Positions 62,195-64,000 of a DNA stretch of 64,000 nt are shown piece by piece. Under the pieces are notes generated by a model. That model was given only the letters and a program-made list of their open reading frames with translations, was not told the DNA's origin and searched no databases. The DNA is from Piscibacillus sp052246295 (GTDB lineage Bacteria > Bacillota > Bacilli > Bacillales > Alkalibacillaceae), in NCBI GenBank assembly GCA_052246295.1, contig JBQQCO010000002.1. One strand, written 5' to 3'. Position 1 is the stretch's first letter, and the number at the start of each line of letters is the position of its first letter. The translations under genes and the position numbers were made by a program.

Positions 62195-62494
62195 ATGAAT
62201 AGAAAAAAGTTAATTTACAGTATTCTAAAGGAACTTGAACAAGGTAACGAACCAAAACGTGAAAATTACGAACTGGAACTAGAACAGTGGGGTGAAATAG
62301 CTGAACTAATAAAAAATGAAGGTTATGTTACAGAAATTACTATTACACGTGGTGGACAAGGTAACAAAGTGTTAATAGTAATGTTTAAACAATCTAAACT
62401 GACAATGAAAGGTATAGAGTTTTTAGAAGAAAATAACGGTTGGGCAAAGACTTATAAAGGTTTAAAGGAAATTCGTGATTGGATTAGATTATAG
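62195..62494 (+). CDS. YjcQ-like winged-helix protein
   Basis: This 99-residue protein looks like the YjcQ family of phage-associated winged-helix proteins. It shows KLIYSILKELEQGNEP at the N-terminus, a beta wing (TEITITRGG), then LTMKGIEFLEENNGWAKTYKGLKEIRDWI, which is close to the family consensus end. YjcQ proteins occur in prophages and integrative elements; function is unclear, possibly regulatory. GGGGAATAAT precedes the ATG. Confidence 0.75.
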   Translation: MNRKKLIYSILKELEQGNEPKRENYELELEQWGEIAELIKNEGYVTEITITRGGQGNKVLIVMFKQSKLTMKGIEFLEENNGWAKTYKGLKEIRDWIRL

Positions 62495-62509
62495 AACAGG
62501 TGATATATC

Positions 62510-62974
62510 ATGGATGAAAAGTTTAAAAAACAGATTGAATCAATAGGAAGTAAACTAATTAAAGAAAATGAACTAGCCAGAGAAAGATTGAATCTTCATG
62601 ATAGTACTTATAAATCTTTAGAACACGCAAATAAAGTACTAGATAAATATAATTCAGAAAGGATTGCTAAGGAACAAGCTAGAGAACAAAGGGAAATTCA
62701 GTTAAATCAAATGATAGAACAAATAGCTGATAATACTGCATTTTTACCTGAAATGGTAGGGTTAATTAGGAAGAACAATGAACTAAATGAAGAAATGCTA
62801 GATTTGTATAAAGAAATGATGAATGTGATGAAAGCCGAAAGCAAAGAAGAAGCAGAAAACATGGTAATGGATGTAGTTGAAAAAGCTAAAAATACAAATG
62901 ATTCATTAAATGCTATGTCAAATTTAATGAACTATGGCAGAGTACTTATTAAACTTATGTTTCCTGAAAGTTGA
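62510..62974 (+). CDS. Coiled-coil protein of unknown function
   Basis: The 154-residue protein is almost entirely helical, with Glu/Lys/Asn-rich heptads (ENELARERLNLHDSTYKSLEHANKVLDKY) and a short hydrophobic C-terminus (MNYGRVLIKLMFP). No family is recognised. It follows the YjcQ-like gene by 15 bases with a GGTGATATATC site, so these genes are probably one transcript ending in the hairpin at 62992. Confidence 0.65.
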   Translation: MDEKFKKQIESIGSKLIKENELARERLNLHDSTYKSLEHANKVLDKYNSERIAKEQAREQREIQLNQMIEQIADNTAFLPEMVGLIRKNNELNEEMLDLYKEMMNVMKAESKEEAENMVMDVVEKAKNTNDSLNAMSNLMNYGRVLIKLMFPES

Positions 62975-62991
62975 ATATTAATATTAAACAA

Positions 62992-63058
62992 AAAAAATCC
63001 CACTGACTATTAGAAATCTTCTAGCTAAAAAGATAACTAATAACCAGTGGGTTTTCTT
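62992..63058. terminator. Long-stem bidirectional terminator
   Basis: CCCACTGACTATTAG pairs with CTAATAACCAGTGGG over a long loop, with A-run before and TTTTCTTT after. It separates the coiled-coil gene from the leftward sigma-like gene. Confidence 0.75.
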
Positions 63059-63194
63059 TATTCATCCGAACAAATAAGGTATATACCAACTTAAGATATT
63101 ATAACTACTTCAGAAGCAAGTTGAAAGGGAATTAATATGTCATGAATAAAATAAGGGAATCCCTTAATTATAGGGGTGTGAGAACAACTAAAAG

Positions 63195-63923
63195 TCAAAC
63201 ATATTTATAAACATTTTTAAATTTTTCTCTAACTTTATCTATTAACCTTTTAGCTTGTGTTCTGTGCTTCAGGTTCAATTTCTTCCTTATATCATCAAGT
63301 GTTACTTTCTCAATATTATCAGCTTCTACATAAACCATAAAAGCTTCATATTCTTCTTGTGTTAATGTTTTTACTGTTTCATGAAGTAATTCCTTTAAAA
63401 GAATATTTTGTTCCATATTTGAAGCATCAGGTACTTCATATAAGGAATCTGATAATGATGTTGCCATATGTATTGGTTTAGTGTTTCTATCGGAAGTTAA
63501 ACCTTCCAATCTTAAAAAATCAATACATGCATTTTTAAGGTGATTCTGTAAAAGTGGGTATAACCAGTAATTTAGCTGATATTTATAATTGCTTATAACC
63601 TTCCAAGCTTTGATGTAACAAGCAGATAAAAAATCTTCAAAAGTTACACGTGAATTATGTTTGTTCTGCTTATAAAAACCTGAAGCAACTTTATTTATCA
63701 GTAAATACGCTGGAACATCTTCAGCATCTTCTTCAGGTTCTTTAGTTAGTAAATCATTTAATGTTAATTTCTTATTAAAGTGGTAGTCAATAAATTGTTG
63801 TTCAAGTTTTACAATTGCATCTATGTTTTTTGAAAAGCGAATATATTGATATTTGTTGTTGTAATTTGCTTGAACAACTTCTTCAAAACTATTAATTCGT
63901 TTATATAGATTCTCACTAGCCAT
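63195..63923 (-). CDS. Sigma-70-like factor encoded by the element
   Basis: This 242-residue protein resembles group 4/phage-type sigma factors. Region 2-like sequence is FEDFLSACYIKAWKVISNYKYQLNYWLYPLLQNHLKNACIDFLR (about 105-148). A C-terminal helix-turn-helix like region 4 follows, LTQEEYEAFMVYVEADN...TLDDIRKKLNLKHRTQAKRLIDKVR. An N-terminal 90-residue extension is unusual. It may direct polymerase to element promoters; targets are unknown. AAAGGAAGG precedes the ATG. Confidence in the sigma assignment is moderate. Confidence 0.7.
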   Translation of the reverse strand: MASENLYKRINSFEEVVQANYNNKYQYIRFSKNIDAIVKLEQQFIDYHFNKKLTLNDLLTKEPEEDAEDVPAYLLINKVASGFYKQNKHNSRVTFEDFLSACYIKAWKVISNYKYQLNYWLYPLLQNHLKNACIDFLRLEGLTSDRNTKPIHMATSLSDSLYEVPDASNMEQNILLKELLHETVKTLTQEEYEAFMVYVEADNIEKVTLDDIRKKLNLKHRTQAKRLIDKVREKFKNVYKYV

Positions 63924-64000
63924 AAATAAACCTTCCTTTATAATTTTTTCTGTATTCTTGTAACAAACTGTATAAAGTTGTCGTTGTTATATAATGAAAC
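63924..64000. promoter_or_regulatory. Upstream region of the sigma-like gene
   Basis: On the minus strand TTGTTA and TATAAA about 18 bases apart could be its promoter. A TTATATAAT near 63987-63995 on the plus strand may start a rightward transcript beyond the window. Confidence 0.35.

Larger units (their letters stand above)
59416..64000. mobile_element. Integrative element with large serine recombinase, left part
   Basis: Everything right of the yyaL break belongs to an inserted element. It carries a serine recombinase reading inward from the junction, a convergent 49-codon gene, three short rightward genes without housekeeping similarity, and a leftward sigma-like gene. Base composition is more AT-rich than the flanking core genes. 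No phage structural or conjugation genes are seen in the visible 4.6 kb. The right end is beyond 64000. Confidence 0.85.

Overview
The window is a low-GC chromosome segment of an endospore-forming Bacillaceae bacterium. The evidence is strong AGGAGG-type ribosome binding sites, GTG/TTG starts, and the gene order rpsD-ytsP-refZ-ezrA-nifZ-thiI-sspA ... ytfI-ytfJ-ytxK ... ald ... ytkL-ytoI-ytpI-nrnA-ytrH/I-dnaE-malic enzyme-accDA-pfkA-pyk-fxsA-ytvI-ytwI-citZ-icd-mdh, which is the known Bacillus 'yt' core region with local differences. Spore genes (small acid-soluble protein, GerW/YtfJ, YtrH/YtrI, splAB, tgl) confirm a spore former. Genus is not decidable by eye. Halobacillus/Virgibacillus-like relatives are plausible.

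Layout. 1-1.55 kb: a MarR regulator and an ArsP-type permease, both minus strand, each preceded by a copy of the same dyad. 1.55-9.2 kb: rpsD with a long leader, a coiled-coil protein with a 27-bp tandem repeat, ytsP, refZ, ezrA, nifZ, thiI and a SASP gene. 9.3-26 kb: amidohydrolase, ytfI-ytfJ-ytxK, EcsC-like protein, universal stress protein, short-chain dehydrogenase, ald, a very small basic protein, a SAM-riboswitch-controlled methionine synthase-like gene, a class III aminotransferase plus YjiH-type transporter, hydrolase, peptidase, ytkL, ytoI, ytpI, nrnA. 26.97-27.63 kb: a transposase-less element with 22-bp terminal inverted repeats and two internal palindromic repeats. 27.7-45 kb: ytrH/I, dnaE and the central-carbon block (malic enzyme with its GntR regulator, accDA, pfkA, pyk, citZ, icd, mdh). 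45-48.2 kb: pabA, a pabB-pabC fusion, and a methyltransferase.

48.2-56.6 kb is a copper-handling block: APC permease, lipoprotein with BNR-like repeats, sensor kinase and OmpR-type regulator, YdhK lipoprotein, a ferritin/coat-F-like protein, SHOCT protein, multicopper oxidase, and a Cys-rich four-helix copper-storage protein. Three copies of a direct-repeat box (TGCACAnTTTyTGCA, half-sites 11 bp apart) lie 38-48 bp upstream of the permease, ydhK and oxidase starts. They look like the binding sites of the two-component regulator. 56.6-59.2 kb: splA, splB (broken by a one-base deletion), tgl and a DUF3892 gene.

From about 59.41 kb to the right edge an integrative element interrupts the yyaL (DUF255 thioredoxin-domain) gene after 56 codons, inside its Cys-His motif. 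It carries a large serine recombinase, a 49-codon convergent ORF, an uncharacterised 287-aa protein with a HEPN-like C-terminus, a YjcQ-like winged-helix protein, a coiled-coil protein and a sigma-70-like protein. Its right end is outside the window.

Three intergenic arrays of short, locus-specific words ending in ATAA (10.98, 17.09 and 44.92 kb) each follow a transcription terminator and are not explained by any feature class I recognise. Two genes (the first permease and splB) look shifted by one base lost from a homopolymer, which could be real mutation or assembly error.
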